The notes under the pieces: model-generated | Told to the model about the DNA's origin: nothing | Database searches by the model: none | Seen by the model: only the letters and a program-made list of their open reading frames with translations | Translations under genes and position numbers: made by a program | Part shown: piece after piece, positions 1-8,270 of the stretch | How the letters are laid out: each line of letters begins with the position of its first letter | How positions within the stretch are numbered: position 1 is the stretch's first letter | Assembly (NCBI GenBank): GCA_017415025.1 | Contig: JAFQJH010000011.1 | Coordinates: 1 to 62,956 of the forward strand | Source of the DNA: Clostridia bacterium | Lineage (GTDB): Bacteria; Bacillota; Clostridia; Oscillospirales; Acutalibacteraceae | Length of the DNA stretch: 62,956 nt | Direction: 5' to 3'

Positions 1-1644
1 AACGTGGCTAACGCTTGCGGGCATCCTGTTGCCTGCAGTTGCAACATCATTATGAACATAAGTTAATGAGCCGTTGTAATCGCTGACATAAACAGCACCC
101 GAACGGCCTAAATCAACAGTTTTGTATGTCCAGTAGTCTTCTATACCGGTGTTGTTGACGTAGCTCACCCATACCGAGGGGAAGAAATCGCTGTTGGTTG
201 AGTATTCAGAGGAACAAAAACGGCTCTTTTTTGTTACGCTTTCATCCGAGGATGCCAACATAATGCCGTTATTAACAGCGTTTTCGTACCAATTCTTAGC
301 TGCTTTTGTAACATCAAACACATACGGAGCCGCGGTTATTGTTGAACCAGATGTTGTGTTATTAACATACTTCTGATAGTCCAAAACCGTATACTGAGAC
401 AAGTTAGTTTTGCTCATTGGCTGATTGTTCCAATTTATTGTTTCACTCGTCCAGTTGTTTGTTCCGCAATCGTAGGCATAAATATAGTTTGTTGCTCCAC
501 TACCTGGGTCGTGTTCATATTGCAGTAAAACAAGCTTCGCATCAGTAACGATACTGCAGTCCGGTAAATCGGGAAGATTATACTTGATATATGTTCTTGT
601 TGTACCAAGACTGTTTTTGCCGACATAAAGATAGTGTGAATACATATGGCTATATGTAGGATCAGCAGTATCCACATAAACATCACTGATATCAGCGCGG
701 CTGACATCAAGCTTAACCGTCGGGTCAATAACAACCGGAAACTCACGGGATTTATCGTTAATCCATTCCTTATCAGCGGTTACGGTTACTATATATTTCT
801 CACCGTTCTGTTTGAACGAAATAGACACATCCGTTGACGTTTCACCTGTGGCATCGTACATTACCGGTGCTTCAACAAGAATAACGGGTTCAGTCGCTTT
901 CTTGCTTGTGTCATACAATCCGATAATACTTTCAGTTTCCATTTTCGGAACAAGCTTGCCGAAATCTGCATTAAAGTCATAAACATATTTACTCGTCTTT
1001 TTGTTGACGATAATGTTTTCCTTAACAGTTGACGGTGTAACGATATATTCAATATCAGTATCGCTGTATACATCATTATATTTTACACCTGACTTCTTGT
1101 TTTTAGCTTCCATCTTTTGAGCCTTTTTATCATCCTTCGTCTGCTCTTTCATTAACTTTGAAGACGTTAAATCCTCAACATCCTTTTTCTTACCTTTTGA
1201 TTTTTGGTATTTATCGCTTATCGGGGTTAATGAAATCTCATATCCGTCTGCATCATAAATTTTGACAGCTTCATCTGATAAAACCTGCGAGAAAGCAACC
1301 TTGTTTGACGCTTTTTCATTGACGTAATAATCTGTGCCGTCGATTGTCTTCTCGACAAGAGTGTTATCAATTTCTTTCCATTCTCCGTCTACCATATAGT
1401 GAACGGGCTCGGGATATGTGGCGGCAATAAATGTGCCGTCTGACAATCTGAAATGCTTTGTGCTTTCTGTACGTTCACTTTCAATTTCACAGATTATTGT
1501 TGCTTCTTCGGTTTCGTTGTCGGTAGTTGTTGATTCAAGATTTTCTAACTCTTGCGCAAATACTGACATAGGAAGAATTTCGATAATCAGAAGAATTGAT
1601 AGTATTATTGATATGATTCTTAAAAATATTTTCGACTTTTTCAT
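1..1644 (-). CDS. RHS/DNRLRE-type secreted surface protein, N-terminal part (runs off left edge)
   Basis: Partial: 548 codons are open from the ATG at 1644 to base 1, where the gene leaves the window. An AAGGAAAAG ribosome site lies upstream. The N-terminus is a signal peptide (MKKSKIFLRI, a hydrophobic run, then MSVFAQE). It is followed by a region with VHYMVDGEWKEIDNTL, the segment FPVVIDPTVKL, and a stalk-like DNRLRE-type domain (about residues 265-480, with NGIMLASSDEN near its end). The last residues (GIEDYWTYKTVDLGRSGAVY, then YNGSLTYVHND and NRMPASVSHV) match the entry into the RHS-repeat barrel of Gram-positive wall-associated proteins. Such proteins usually end in a variable toxin domain, which lies outside the window. 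Family assignment is by motif recall; toxin activity is inference. Confidence 0.75.
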   Translation of the reverse strand, partial: MKKSKIFLRIISIILSILLIIEILPMSVFAQELENLESTTTDNETEEATIICEIESERTESTKHFRLSDGTFIAATYPEPVHYMVDGEWKEIDNTLVEKTIDGTDYYVNEKASNKVAFSQVLSDEAVKIYDADGYEISLTPISDKYQKSKGKKKDVEDLTSSKLMKEQTKDDKKAQKMEAKNKKSGVKYNDVYSDTDIEYIVTPSTVKENIIVNKKTSKYVYDFNADFGKLVPKMETESIIGLYDTSKKATEPVILVEAPVMYDATGETSTDVSISFKQNGEKYIVTVTADKEWINDKSREFPVVIDPTVKLDVSRADISDVYVDTADPTYSHMYSHYLYVGKNSLGTTRTYIKYNLPDLPDCSIVTDAKLVLLQYEHDPGSGATNYIYAYDCGTNNWTSETINWNNQPMSKTNLSQYTVLDYQKYVNNTTSGSTITAAPYVFDVTKAAKNWYENAVNNGIMLASSDESVTKKSRFCSSEYSTNSDFFPSVWVSYVNNTGIEDYWTYKTVDLGRSGAVYVSDYNGSLTYVHNDVATAGNRMPASVSHV

Positions 1645-1753
1645 AATACTTTTCCTTTACTTAAATTTATTCTCCAAAAGGTTTCATACTAAGCACATTG
1701 CGATCACACCCCTTACAATAAAGACAAAATAGATTATAAAATGTAACATAAAA

Positions 1754-1783
1754 AAATAAGCTACGGAGAACCGCAGCTTATTT
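1754..1783 (-). terminator. Intrinsic terminator downstream of the zinc-ribbon protein gene
   Basis: A 13-base stem with one mismatch (1754-1766 against 1771-1783) and an AGAA loop. On the minus strand it is followed by a run of T. It would end the LRR/zinc-ribbon operon before the RHS-type gene. The rest of the 1645-1887 gap is AT-rich with nothing else recognised. Confidence 0.75.
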
Positions 1784-1887
1784 TATGCCTATATGAGATT
1801 TGTTTAGCTGCGTAAAAAACATTCAGCTTAATTTAATGCCACGTGTCTGTCAGATTGTATTTATGAGGATTCATTTAATGAAGCTTA

Positions 1888-2577
1888 TTAAGAACAATGA
1901 TGGCAAATATCTACCGGAACTAAAACACCACAATCAGGACATTTCTGTTCAGATATCCAAAATCTGATACAATCTTCCCTTCCACAATACTTACACTTTT
2001 TATGTGCTTCCTTTATTTCTTCATCTGAAACTGAATTGCCCCAAGAGACTATATTCCAACAACCGTTTGAATAATATTCTGCGCCTGGCTTAGGTGTGTA
2101 ACCCGTTGAACCGTCTGTGTAGTAATACAGAATTTTTTTGGTTGTAGTTTCTGTCGATGGTTCTGTTGCCGATTGAACTTTCGAAGGTTTTGTAGAAGAG
2201 GGCTTGGTTGGCACAGTATACTTTGTGGTTGTTGGAACTTTTGTGTTAGTCGTTCCTTTTGAAGTCTCAAAAGGTTTATTATCAATCGAAGCCTCCTTCT
2301 TTATCGTTGTCGGCATTATTGTGTGAAACTCTGTTACCTTTTCCTCTGCCACAGATTTTCCACTTGCCTCTTCCGTTTCTTCATATTCAAAAGGAAGATC
2401 GGTTGTCGCTTCGGTGTTTGAAAAGCCATCTGTTGATGAAGAGATTGAACTCTGATTGTCGGCAGGTGCAAATGAGGTAGAATCCTTGTTTTTTATTGTA
2501 ACAAAGATGGATACAACTAAAATACAAACAAAAGCAATTGCGATATATAATGTTTTCTTATTTATTTTCATAATCAC
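1888..2577 (-). CDS. Membrane-anchored protein with Ser/Thr-rich linker and C-terminal zinc-ribbon-like domain
   Basis: Not a family I recognise. It opens with one membrane segment (YIAIAFVCILVVSIFV) that could be an uncleaved anchor. About 110 residues rich in Thr, Ser, Glu and Lys follow, like a wall-spanning linker. It ends in about 75 residues with paired cysteines (CKYCGREDC, then CPDCGVLV and CHHC), which look like two zinc knuckles. The start is uncertain: GTG at 2577 is five bases after GAGAGG, while ATG at 2571 is eleven after it. The gene overlaps the end of the upstream LRR gene by up to 20 bases, so the two are probably co-translated. A cysteine knuckle placed outside the membrane is unusual. 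Function is unknown. Confidence 0.7.
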   Translation of the reverse strand: MIMKINKKTLYIAIAFVCILVVSIFVTIKNKDSTSFAPADNQSSISSSTDGFSNTEATTDLPFEYEETEEASGKSVAEEKVTEFHTIMPTTIKKEASIDNKPFETSKGTTNTKVPTTTKYTVPTKPSSTKPSKVQSATEPSTETTTKKILYYYTDGSTGYTPKPGAEYYSNGCWNIVSWGNSVSDEEIKEAHKKCKYCGREDCIRFWISEQKCPDCGVLVPVDICHHCS

Positions 2578-3706
2578 TGTTTCCTCTCTTCTTTAATAAT
2601 AGAATCACCGCCACACCTATTATTACGATCACAAGAAAAACAATTATGTAAGTTAAAACTGGTGTTTTTTCTTTCGGATAGTCCTGGTCTGATTCGATAT
2701 GGGTATCTGAAAATGCTGTGTCATCTTCCAAAAACTCAACATTTTCCTTGATCTTGTCGTTATGATCTTCAATAACCACATGTTCCCACTGCATAGAATT
2801 TCCGGCATAAGTAACTTTTGAGATGTTTTCTCCGTCAAAAGCCGAAGAGTCAATACTTTTTATACCCTTGCCTAATTCAATATTTGCAAGGAAATCACAA
2901 CAAAAGAATGCTCTGTATTCAATTGTTTCAACACTATCAGGAATATTAATGTTTACAATTGATGTATATGCAAAAGCTTCGTTTTCGATTATCTTTACAT
3001 TATTGCCAAGTGTAACATTGGTTAAATTTGAGCAAGATTTAAACATATTCGCTGGGATAGTTGTGATTCCGTTACCAATTACCACACTTTGCAATTTAGA
3101 TTCACTTTTATCTAATGCATTATAATCAATAATTTGTAATTTTTTGATATGTATAACACTATCTGGCACATAAAGCGACGTCAAAGATGTACATTCGAAA
3201 AACGCACTATCACCAATTGATATAAGACCTTCCGGCAACTCGATTTCGGTCATGTTTTCGCATTCGCAAAAAGCATAATCCGCAATAATTCTTGTCTCCG
3301 GTTTAATAACTACCTTTCCGTTTATATCAGTACTCTTAGTTGCAATCAAACAATTACTTAAATAAAGAATGCCATTTTCCCAATTAGACTCATTGTTATA
3401 GTACGCAGTACCATAAAAGGCTTCGCGTCCGATACTTGTTATGGATTCAGACAAAATAACGTTCTCTAATTCGCGACAATTCCTAAATGCATACCAACCT
3501 ATTTCAGTTACGGTATAACCATCAATTTCAGACGGAACTGTTAACGTGGTATCGGAACCAGTGTATTTTGTTATTTGTATTGTTCCATCGTCAAGAGCAC
3601 TATAATCATAATCACCTGAAGTTCGTGCCGACGGAGTGACCATAAATTGCACCATAGAAATAACGGTAATACAAATACATAGTGTGGTTGAAAGCAGTTT
3701 TTTCAT
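2558..3706 (-). CDS. BspA-like leucine-rich repeat surface protein with C-terminal membrane anchor
   Basis: 382 residues with a strong TAGGAGG site before the ATG. The N-terminus is a signal peptide (LSTTLCICITVISMVQFMV). Residues about 35-310 form LRR_5/BspA-type repeats with recurring cores such as VTEIGWYAFRNCRELENVIL, GLISIGDSAFFECTSLTSLY and IPDSVETIEYRAFFCCDFL. The end has one membrane helix (TYIIVFLVIVIIGVAVILLL) and a short basic tail, so the repeats should face outside. BspA-like proteins commonly act in adhesion or binding; this role is inferred. The leader carries a long palindrome and a terminator-like hairpin directly ahead of the ribosome site. Confidence 0.85.
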   Translation of the reverse strand: MKKLLSTTLCICITVISMVQFMVTPSARTSGDYDYSALDDGTIQITKYTGSDTTLTVPSEIDGYTVTEIGWYAFRNCRELENVILSESITSIGREAFYGTAYYNNESNWENGILYLSNCLIATKSTDINGKVVIKPETRIIADYAFCECENMTEIELPEGLISIGDSAFFECTSLTSLYVPDSVIHIKKLQIIDYNALDKSESKLQSVVIGNGITTIPANMFKSCSNLTNVTLGNNVKIIENEAFAYTSIVNINIPDSVETIEYRAFFCCDFLANIELGKGIKSIDSSAFDGENISKVTYAGNSMQWEHVVIEDHNDKIKENVEFLEDDTAFSDTHIESDQDYPKEKTPVLTYIIVFLVIVIIGVAVILLLKKRGNSDYENK

Positions 3707-3730
3707 CTTTTATCCTCCTAAAAATAAAAA

Positions 3731-3754
3731 AGTGCGCAGCCGAAGCTACGCACT
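3731..3754 (-). terminator. Terminator-like hairpin just ahead of the LRR gene ribosome site
   Basis: A 10-base stem with one mismatch and a CGAA loop. On the minus strand it is followed by TTTTTTATTTTT and then AGGAGG of the LRR gene. Because only a few bases separate it from the ribosome site, it sits inside the LRR transcript leader and could attenuate it. It may instead end transcripts arriving from the HTH gene. Confidence 0.6.
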
Positions 3755-3775
3755 AAAAAACGCATAGCTCTTTTG

Positions 3776-3891
3776 CTGCGACACAATTTTTCACGCACTT
3801 TAGCAAGTATGCGAAACAGAGCCTGCGCTTTTATCATGGGACAAAAGCGCACACTTATACTAAAATGCGTGATGATTCAATTGTGTCGCAG
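3776..3891. repeat. 116-base imperfect palindrome upstream of the LRR gene
   Basis: Outer arms are perfect over 13 bases (CTGCGACACAATT at 3776-3788 against its complement at 3879-3891). A second arm pair matches 12 of 13 (3791-3803 against 3860-3872). An inner stem (TGCGCTTTT against AAAAGCGCA, 3824-3832 and 3843-3851) closes a short loop. It is either a MITE-like element or a folded leader RNA. The remainder of the 3707-4058 gap is AT-rich and contains two other hairpins. Confidence 0.7.
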
Positions 3892-3971
3892 TTACATTAA
3901 ACCACAAAAAAAGAGCAATATATTTCTAATATAGAATTATAGGTAATTTAATTATATTGTCTGCAAAAATA

Positions 3972-4002
3972 AAAGAGCTGTAGTCTTGAACTACGGCTCT
4001 TT
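3972..4002 (-). terminator. Intrinsic terminator of the HTH gene
   Basis: Stem AAAGAGCTGTAGT against ACTACGGCTCTTT with one mismatch and a five-base loop. On the minus strand it is followed by TTTTATTTTTG. It lies 57 bases after the HTH stop codon. Confidence 0.75.
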
Positions 4003-4058
4003 ATACAGTAATATTTAGCTTAAATTCATAAAATGATTTATATCATATCTTTAAATCA

Positions 4059-4496
4059 TTATTTATTTTTAGTCTGTCGCTTTTTTCTCGGTGGGTATGG
4101 TGCATTTTCTGGAATCTGCCATCCTGCAGAATTCTTATACGCACCGGGAATTCTGCCGTCATCACACATATTTTTAACTGATGCTTTACATTTGCCGTGT
4201 AAAGTTGCATACTCCGATGCAGATATATACCGTTCTGCAACAATGATATCCTCGAAAGCTTTCTCACTAAGAATAATCAATTTATATGTGTTGTCAACAT
4301 ATGCAAGCGTCTCTCCTATAACATCTTCCATTGCAGGTGTAGATTGGTTCCAATAAGCCAGATTACCCTTGAATTTACCCGGAGTCCTAAATGAAGATAA
4401 CAATCTATTTAACGCACTATTATCTGCGGCTAAAACAGATCCGTTAGGACAGAGTATGAATTTCTTGTTGTTGTAAGCAATTAATCGTAATTTCAT
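4059..4496 (-). CDS. Small HTH (excisionase/MerR-like) DNA-binding protein
   Basis: 145 residues with ATG at 4496 behind AAAGGAA. The last third reads as an excisionase-type helix-turn-helix: YISASEYATLHGKCKASVKN, then MCDDGRIPGAYKN and GWQIPENAPYPP, ending in a basic tail (RKKRQTKNK). The N-terminal half (with KFILCPNGSVLAADNSALNR) is not a domain I can name. It is divergent from the nuclease-transposase gene with only 32 bases between the start codons. It could therefore regulate that gene or act as its accessory factor; this is inferred from position only. Confidence 0.75.
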   Translation of the reverse strand: MKLRLIAYNNKKFILCPNGSVLAADNSALNRLLSSFRTPGKFKGNLAYWNQSTPAMEDVIGETLAYVDNTYKLIILSEKAFEDIIVAERYISASEYATLHGKCKASVKNMCDDGRIPGAYKNSAGWQIPENAPYPPRKKRQTKNK

Positions 4497-4528
4497 AATA
4501 AAATTCCTTTCAGAAATGAGGTTATAAC

Positions 4529-7033
4529 TTGAAAAAGGACAGCCAAAACACTACTCTCGAAATACTTAAGAAAATGAAGCAGTTAAAATCTGCCATTGAT
4601 TCATCGAATGCAGATAAGCACCAAAATCAAATTAATAAAGATAGTCCATATTCTAATGATATCAATAATTATATTCTGACATATGATGAATTCTATTTCT
4701 ATCACTCTTTAAAGCTTAAAGAGGCTTTGGTGACACGCAAGGCTTTAGTAAGGGAAATTGATGTTGATTTATGGGTATCATCTCGTTCGTGCACAAACAG
4801 AGAACTTTTAATATTGGGTGAAGCCCCGTATGCATATGATTCTGAAGACGGGAGGATTGAATTGCATCATATAGGTCAATGTTTTGATGCTCCTTTTGTT
4901 GAACTGACCGCCAAAGAACATAACCAACAAGGGCATAATAAAACTTTACACCCATCCGATAAGTCCAGTTGGCGTAATATTGGGACTTTAGAAAAGGACT
5001 TCAATTCTGAACGCAGATTGTATTGGATGAAACGAGGAAAAGATGAAATATCTATTTATAATTCGGATGCTGATTTTCTGCTTTTAGAAAAAGCACAGTT
5101 TACAGCAAAAGAAGAGTTGAACGAGGGTATCAGAGAAACTATCGAAGTTTTGTTTCAAGAAAGTTCAGTGGAAGATCTACATTATTTTTCCGATTTAGCT
5201 CAAAGTTACGCTTTAGCTAAACAAGTCGGAGCTAATACTATTAGTGAATTCATTTACAAATTGAAAGCTGATCAACATAATAGTGAAAGAATATCGTGCT
5301 CATACTGTGGCTCTCAAGAATATTCATTGTACGGTTGTTACAGCACTTCGTCCGAGAAAGTACAACGATATAAATGCAAAAATTGCAACAAAGTGTTTAC
5401 TTCTGTTACAGAATCCTTGATTTCAGGTTGCAGTTTTTCTTTTCCTGAATGGTTAAAGTTTATTGACTGCTTATATAACGGTTATTCTGTTAAACAAACA
5501 GCTAAAAGCTGTAATGTTAGTGAAAAGACAGTTCATAATAACAGAATCAAGCTGTTTTATGCGTTAAAATTGCTTGATAACAAGATAAAACTTGCCGGAA
5601 ATATAGTTATAGATGAAACATATATACCTGTCAGTTATAAAGGAAATCATTCAAAACGTGACGATTTCGTAATGCCTCGGCAAGCTTTCAGACGTGGAGG
5701 AGAAAACCATAAAAGAGGTATTTCAGATAATCTAATATGCATTGTTTGTGCTTTAGATGATAGTGGAAATTCTGTTGCTCATGTAATCGGACCGGGTACA
5801 TCCTCATCAAAAAAGATAGGTTACGCTTTATACGACAGTCTTGATAAAGATAATGTCTTTTGTTTTTACTCTGATAAAGCAACAGCGATCAAAAAATTTG
5901 CTAATGATAATAAATTCCCTATCAAACAAGCTAAATTGATTTACAAAGCAAACAACAAAGTTGAGCAAGTAGAATTAAATTCTGACGTTTTTGAGGTTAA
6001 CAGGTATATACAGAGTATAAATGCATACCATTCCAGGTTGAAACGGTTTTTAAATAAATTTTCTGGTATATCTTCAAGATATTTATCGGGTTATTTGTAT
6101 TTGTTTGCATGGAAAGACAGGAACAAAAACAGAGATCAAGTAGAGGCATACAAAGAACTATTTGAAATATTAACAGAACCAAAGTCTTTTGTACCCATAG
6201 AAAATATTATTAAATACAATTACTTGCCTGATGCAACAAACCTAACATATGATTTGAATTTTTATAAATTGAAAAATGATGAAAGAGCACGCGCCATCTA
6301 TGCTCGCCATGCTTCAGGCGAAACTTTAAAAAGCATAGCTAAAGATTACAATGTTACACTTCAAGCAATTAGTAAAACAATTATTAATTACAGAAAACAT
6401 GGGTTGGCCTACAAGACACAACGGGATTTAAAGAAAGAAGAACAATTATATACAAACAAAATCCGGTATCGCGATGATATCCTTAGACGAAATTGGAGTA
6501 TTTATCACAAGAAGCTTTCGTGGAAAGGCAGTGCTAAAGATTTTGAGCAAGCTATGATGTCCGAATACCGTATATCTCGACAGACGGTCAAAAACATTGT
6601 AGCACAAATGCAAAGAGTTGAAGAATTACAAAAAGAATTCTATATATTTGAGGATATTCAATATCGTTCTTTAGAAGAAATATATAAGTCTGTATATAAC
6701 GATTTTTTAATTTTACATATAGGTGAAAAACTGTCAAAAAACAAAAGCAGTGAAATATTGGCTGAACGATATAGTTTTACAAAACAAAACATCTTAAGAA
6801 TTGTTAAGGTGATGAGTAGTGACAACGAACATTATTTTGAAGGTAAAAAAGGATCTACCATTGAGACAACCAATAGAGACAAAGCGCTGTTTATTGACTT
6901 TTTAAGGTGGGATGGTTCGAAAACTGATTTTTACAAATGGTCATCAACAAAATACGGAATATCTGAGCAATACATTTCTTGGATTATCAAATTATGCTGC
7001 ATAGCCGACCCGCGAAGATATGATATGGCGTAA
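4529..7033 (+). CDS. LHH/HNH nuclease-like domain fused to IS1595-type DDE transposase with C-terminal HTH repeats
   Basis: 834 residues, over twice the usual IS1595 transposase length. The start is TTG at 4529, eight bases after GAGG. Residues about 70-170 resemble the LHH type of HNH toxin nuclease: RIELHHIGQ (H113, H114), PFVELTAKEHN (H131), then H136/H141 and FNSERRLYWMKRG. Residues 257-286 are a CxxC...CxxC zinc ribbon. Residues 357-530 are an IS1595/ISXO2-like catalytic core: IDETYIPVSYKGNH (D362), FYSDKA (D449) and NAYHSRLKRF (N498/H501). The C-terminus has an HTH at about 590-625, then three similar modules (about 660-695, 725-760, 785-820) sharing a W-G-S...DF...Y-IS-Q pattern. The region is AT-rich. 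The fusion is seen in one uninterrupted frame; nuclease and transposase activity are inferred. Confidence 0.85.
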   Translation: MKKDSQNTTLEILKKMKQLKSAIDSSNADKHQNQINKDSPYSNDINNYILTYDEFYFYHSLKLKEALVTRKALVREIDVDLWVSSRSCTNRELLILGEAPYAYDSEDGRIELHHIGQCFDAPFVELTAKEHNQQGHNKTLHPSDKSSWRNIGTLEKDFNSERRLYWMKRGKDEISIYNSDADFLLLEKAQFTAKEELNEGIRETIEVLFQESSVEDLHYFSDLAQSYALAKQVGANTISEFIYKLKADQHNSERISCSYCGSQEYSLYGCYSTSSEKVQRYKCKNCNKVFTSVTESLISGCSFSFPEWLKFIDCLYNGYSVKQTAKSCNVSEKTVHNNRIKLFYALKLLDNKIKLAGNIVIDETYIPVSYKGNHSKRDDFVMPRQAFRRGGENHKRGISDNLICIVCALDDSGNSVAHVIGPGTSSSKKIGYALYDSLDKDNVFCFYSDKATAIKKFANDNKFPIKQAKLIYKANNKVEQVELNSDVFEVNRYIQSINAYHSRLKRFLNKFSGISSRYLSGYLYLFAWKDRNKNRDQVEAYKELFEILTEPKSFVPIENIIKYNYLPDATNLTYDLNFYKLKNDERARAIYARHASGETLKSIAKDYNVTLQAISKTIINYRKHGLAYKTQRDLKKEEQLYTNKIRYRDDILRRNWSIYHKKLSWKGSAKDFEQAMMSEYRISRQTVKNIVAQMQRVEELQKEFYIFEDIQYRSLEEIYKSVYNDFLILHIGEKLSKNKSSEILAERYSFTKQNILRIVKVMSSDNEHYFEGKKGSTIETTNRDKALFIDFLRWDGSKTDFYKWSSTKYGISEQYISWIIKLCCIADPRRYDMA

Positions 7034-7035
7034 TT

Positions 7036-8085
7036 TTAGGCAACTACGGGAATGGCGGGCAAATCCAAAATGTCTGATGTTTTTGCGTGAGTGTTTGATG
7101 AAGTTATATATGAAAGTAACTCTGTCTTGAGATTGGTATTCTCAATTTTTTTGTAGTTTTCAATCCAAATAAAAAGATTAACATAGTGATTAAGATATTT
7201 CGTGGAGACCCCATTATATCCTCTGAGGAAACGATGAAAACGATTATGTAAGTTGTTTACATTTTGTATGTGGTAAATGCCTTTAACTTCCGGAGGACTA
7301 GACATGCTTTTAGGCCTTACATGAGCCATAAGCTGTATTAAGTCAATGTTATCAAATCTGCTGAAATAGTTTTTAATTCCAATAGCTTTATCAGAAATAA
7401 CAATTGAGTCTGGAATAATGCGGTTATCAAAAGCGTGAGAAAGCATAGCAATAGTAGGTTGACCTTTTCCAAGAACTTCCCCATAGGTTTGACCATTTCT
7501 CTCATGTGCAACCATCACACAAGCTCTTGATCCGGTCTGAGCACGACTATCTGTACCTCGTCTATACGGAGCACGGGGCATTGTAAAGTTTTTGCTATTC
7601 TTATGATTACCCTTATAGCTAATAGAGATGAATGTTTCATCTGCTTCGACAATTCCACTAAGTGCTCTATTCTCCTGATCCTTTTGAAGCGCATTTAAAA
7701 TTTTATGTCTCCAAATGAAAGCTGTGCGAACACTGATTTTACACTCTTCAGAGCATTTTTGTAAAGAGGAACCGTTCAATAATAATTCAACATATTTTCG
7801 CCATGTGTTAATGTCACAATGAGTATTCGAAATAACAGAGTAAGAAGTTTCGGTGAATGTGCTGCCGCAGTTACTACATTTATATCTCTGTTTTCCGTTT
7901 TTATCTTTACCAAACTTCACAATGTTTTTACTCTCGCATCTTCTACAAGAATTGACAACAACAGTTGTGGTTTTGGAATCGTTATTGACAAGTTTGAGTA
8001 TATGTAGAATCTCTTCCGAAACAACTTTTAATTCATCAGGATTTAAGCGTTTCGCCTGATTGATAACGGTATCCAATCTGCTCAT
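7036..8085 (-). CDS. IS1595-family (ISXO2-like) transposase
   Basis: 349 residues. The ATG at 8085 is preferred because AAGGAG lies just ahead of it; the ATG at 8103 lies upstream of that site. A zinc ribbon (CRRCESKN and YKCSNCGSTF) is followed by an HTH-like segment and the catalytic core: EADETFISISYKGNH (first Asp), VISDKAIGI (second Asp) and IQNVNNLHNRFHRFLRGYNG with Asn/His in the third position typical of this family. It aligns by eye with the core of the 834-residue protein, including YKGNH and MPR..-.RRG, so the two are paralogues. Its stop is two bases from the stop of that convergent gene, so it is not a free-standing IS. A consensus promoter precedes it. Confidence 0.9.
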   Translation of the reverse strand: MSRLDTVINQAKRLNPDELKVVSEEILHILKLVNNDSKTTTVVVNSCRRCESKNIVKFGKDKNGKQRYKCSNCGSTFTETSYSVISNTHCDINTWRKYVELLLNGSSLQKCSEECKISVRTAFIWRHKILNALQKDQENRALSGIVEADETFISISYKGNHKNSKNFTMPRAPYRRGTDSRAQTGSRACVMVAHERNGQTYGEVLGKGQPTIAMLSHAFDNRIIPDSIVISDKAIGIKNYFSRFDNIDLIQLMAHVRPKSMSSPPEVKGIYHIQNVNNLHNRFHRFLRGYNGVSTKYLNHYVNLFIWIENYKKIENTNLKTELLSYITSSNTHAKTSDILDLPAIPVVA

Positions 8086-8121
8086 ATTTTTACTCCTTGA
8101 CATATCAAATTCTTTAATTAT

Positions 8122-8150
8122 ATTATAGCCGATTAGCTACTTTTTGTCAA
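8122..8150 (-). promoter_or_regulatory. Consensus sigma-A promoter for the IS1595-type transposase
   Basis: TTGACA and TATAAT separated by 17 bases on the minus strand, both hexamers perfect, ending 37 bases before the ATG. A perfect housekeeping promoter is notable for a transposase gene. Confidence 0.8.
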
Positions 8151-8224
8151 GCGTAAAATGCATAAAAATACAGTATTTTCAAGGGTTTTGAGCTCTTTTT
8201 CACCTATCAACAACAAAGTTCAAA

Positions 8225-8248
8225 AGAGCCCCTCGAGGGGAAGGCTCT
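8225..8248 (-). terminator. Terminator-like hairpin downstream of the lipoprotein gene
   Basis: AGAGCC pairs with GGCTCT around an inner palindrome (CCCCTCGAGGGG). On the minus strand it is followed by TTTTG. It lies beside a family-B repeat and may belong to it. Confidence 0.4.
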
Positions 8249-8270
8249 GAAAATCACTGCTAATCAAGGC

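Noticed and set aside
3890-8215. Terminal inverted repeats for the transposase block
   Set aside because: Only short similarities (AAAAAGAGC) were found between the two flanks, too weak to call ends.
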